Shown: piece after piece, positions 5,402 through 5,586 of the stretch | How positions within the stretch are numbered: the stretch's first letter is position 1 | How the letters are laid out: each line of letters begins with the position of its first letter | NCBI GenBank assembly: GCA_028685945.1 | Contig: JAQUCZ010000090.1 | Location: 1-5,586 of the forward strand | Reading direction: 5' to 3' | Source: Sulfurimonadaceae bacterium | GTDB lineage: Bacteria > Campylobacterota > Campylobacteria > Campylobacterales > Sulfurimonadaceae | DNA length: 5,586 bases | Translations under genes and position numbers: made by a program | The notes under the pieces: model-generated | The model's database searches: none | What the model saw: the letters and a program-made list of their open reading frames with translations, nothing else | Told to the model about the DNA's origin: nothing

Positions 5402-5586
5402 ATGAAGATAACTATCAAAAGATACACAAGCGAACCGCAGATCAAAGAGGCGTTTTTAGAGTACGAAGTCGCGCTTGAGAACCCCACGCTGCTAGAGGCG
5501 CTTACCTATATCAAAACAAAACTCGATGCCAGTCTTAGTTTTGCAAGCGGTTGCCGCAGTAGCGTGTGCGGCAGCTGTTCTATGCG
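5402..5586 (+). CDS. sdhB: Iron-sulfur subunit of the succinate/fumarate oxidoreductase (3' truncated)
   Basis: The N-terminal 61 codons of the electron-transfer partner of the preceding flavoprotein. The plant-type ferredoxin domain is visible, ending at the first three ligands of the [2Fe-2S] cluster: Cys51, Cys56 and Cys59 in SGCRSSVCGSCSM, the C-x4-C-x2-C spacing of SdhB/FrdB/TfrB (cf. CREGICGSC). The fourth Cys and the C-terminal [4Fe-4S]/[3Fe-4S] domain would lie beyond the window. The start at 5402 is 3 nt after the flavoprotein stop; GGAG at 5392-5395 inside the end of that gene gives 6-nt spacing, so the two are cotranscribed and probably translationally coupled. What follows (a membrane anchor, an SdhE-type CCG-domain protein, or a fused CCG domain) would decide the enzyme class. 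Confidence 0.92.
   Translation, partial: MKITIKRYTSEPQIKEAFLEYEVALENPTLLEALTYIKTKLDASLSFASGCRSSVCGSCSM

Overview
The window looks like chromosomal DNA from a flagellated member of Campylobacterota (formerly Epsilonproteobacteria), possibly a Sulfuricurvum- or Sulfurimonas-like free-living relative. Three things suggest this: a hook-protein C-terminus of the type seen in that group, an extended -10 promoter (TGCTATAAT) with no clear -35 in front of purT, and the gene repertoire. The balanced base composition is higher in G+C than host-associated Campylobacter or Helicobacter. The assignment is from recognition only; no search was run.

All genes read on the + strand. Layout: (1) 1-851, C-terminal 282 codons of the flagellar hook protein FlgE, cut at the left edge. 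(2) 852-1043, an intergenic region with a three-hairpin repeat element and then the purT promoter. (3) 1044-2210, purT, formate-dependent GAR transformylase of purine synthesis. (4) 2211-2338, a second, inverted copy of the three-hairpin element. (5) 2339-3268, a D-2-hydroxyacid dehydrogenase. (6) up to 3675, a small YqaA/DedA-like membrane protein that abuts or overlaps the dehydrogenase and has no standard start codon where homology expects one. (7) 3676-3775, a short gap with a different palindrome inside a possible 25-codon leader ORF. (8) 3776-5398, a succinate dehydrogenase/fumarate reductase-type flavoprotein. (9) 5402 to the right edge, the start of its iron-sulfur partner, cut after the first three [2Fe-2S] cysteines.

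The last two genes form one complex by position and motif content: FAD chemistry in the A subunit, electron wiring in the B subunit. The flavoprotein keeps the expected dicarboxylate-site residues but has Gln40 where classical SdhA/FrdA carry the histidine that covalently binds FAD, and it lacks a Tat signal. A cytoplasmic enzyme with non-covalent FAD is the straightforward inference. The other genes are housekeeping functions with no evident shared pathway.

The most interesting non-coding signals are: two inverted copies of a roughly 100-bp composite palindromic element bracketing purT, with covarying stems; a strongly repeated 8-9-mer (CATGCCAA/G) in the right half of the window, on both strands and in several reading frames; the start-codon problem of the YqaA-like gene; and the leader ORF whose stop overlaps the flavoprotein start. 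I see no RNA genes, CRISPR array, insertion sequence with a transposase, or defence system.
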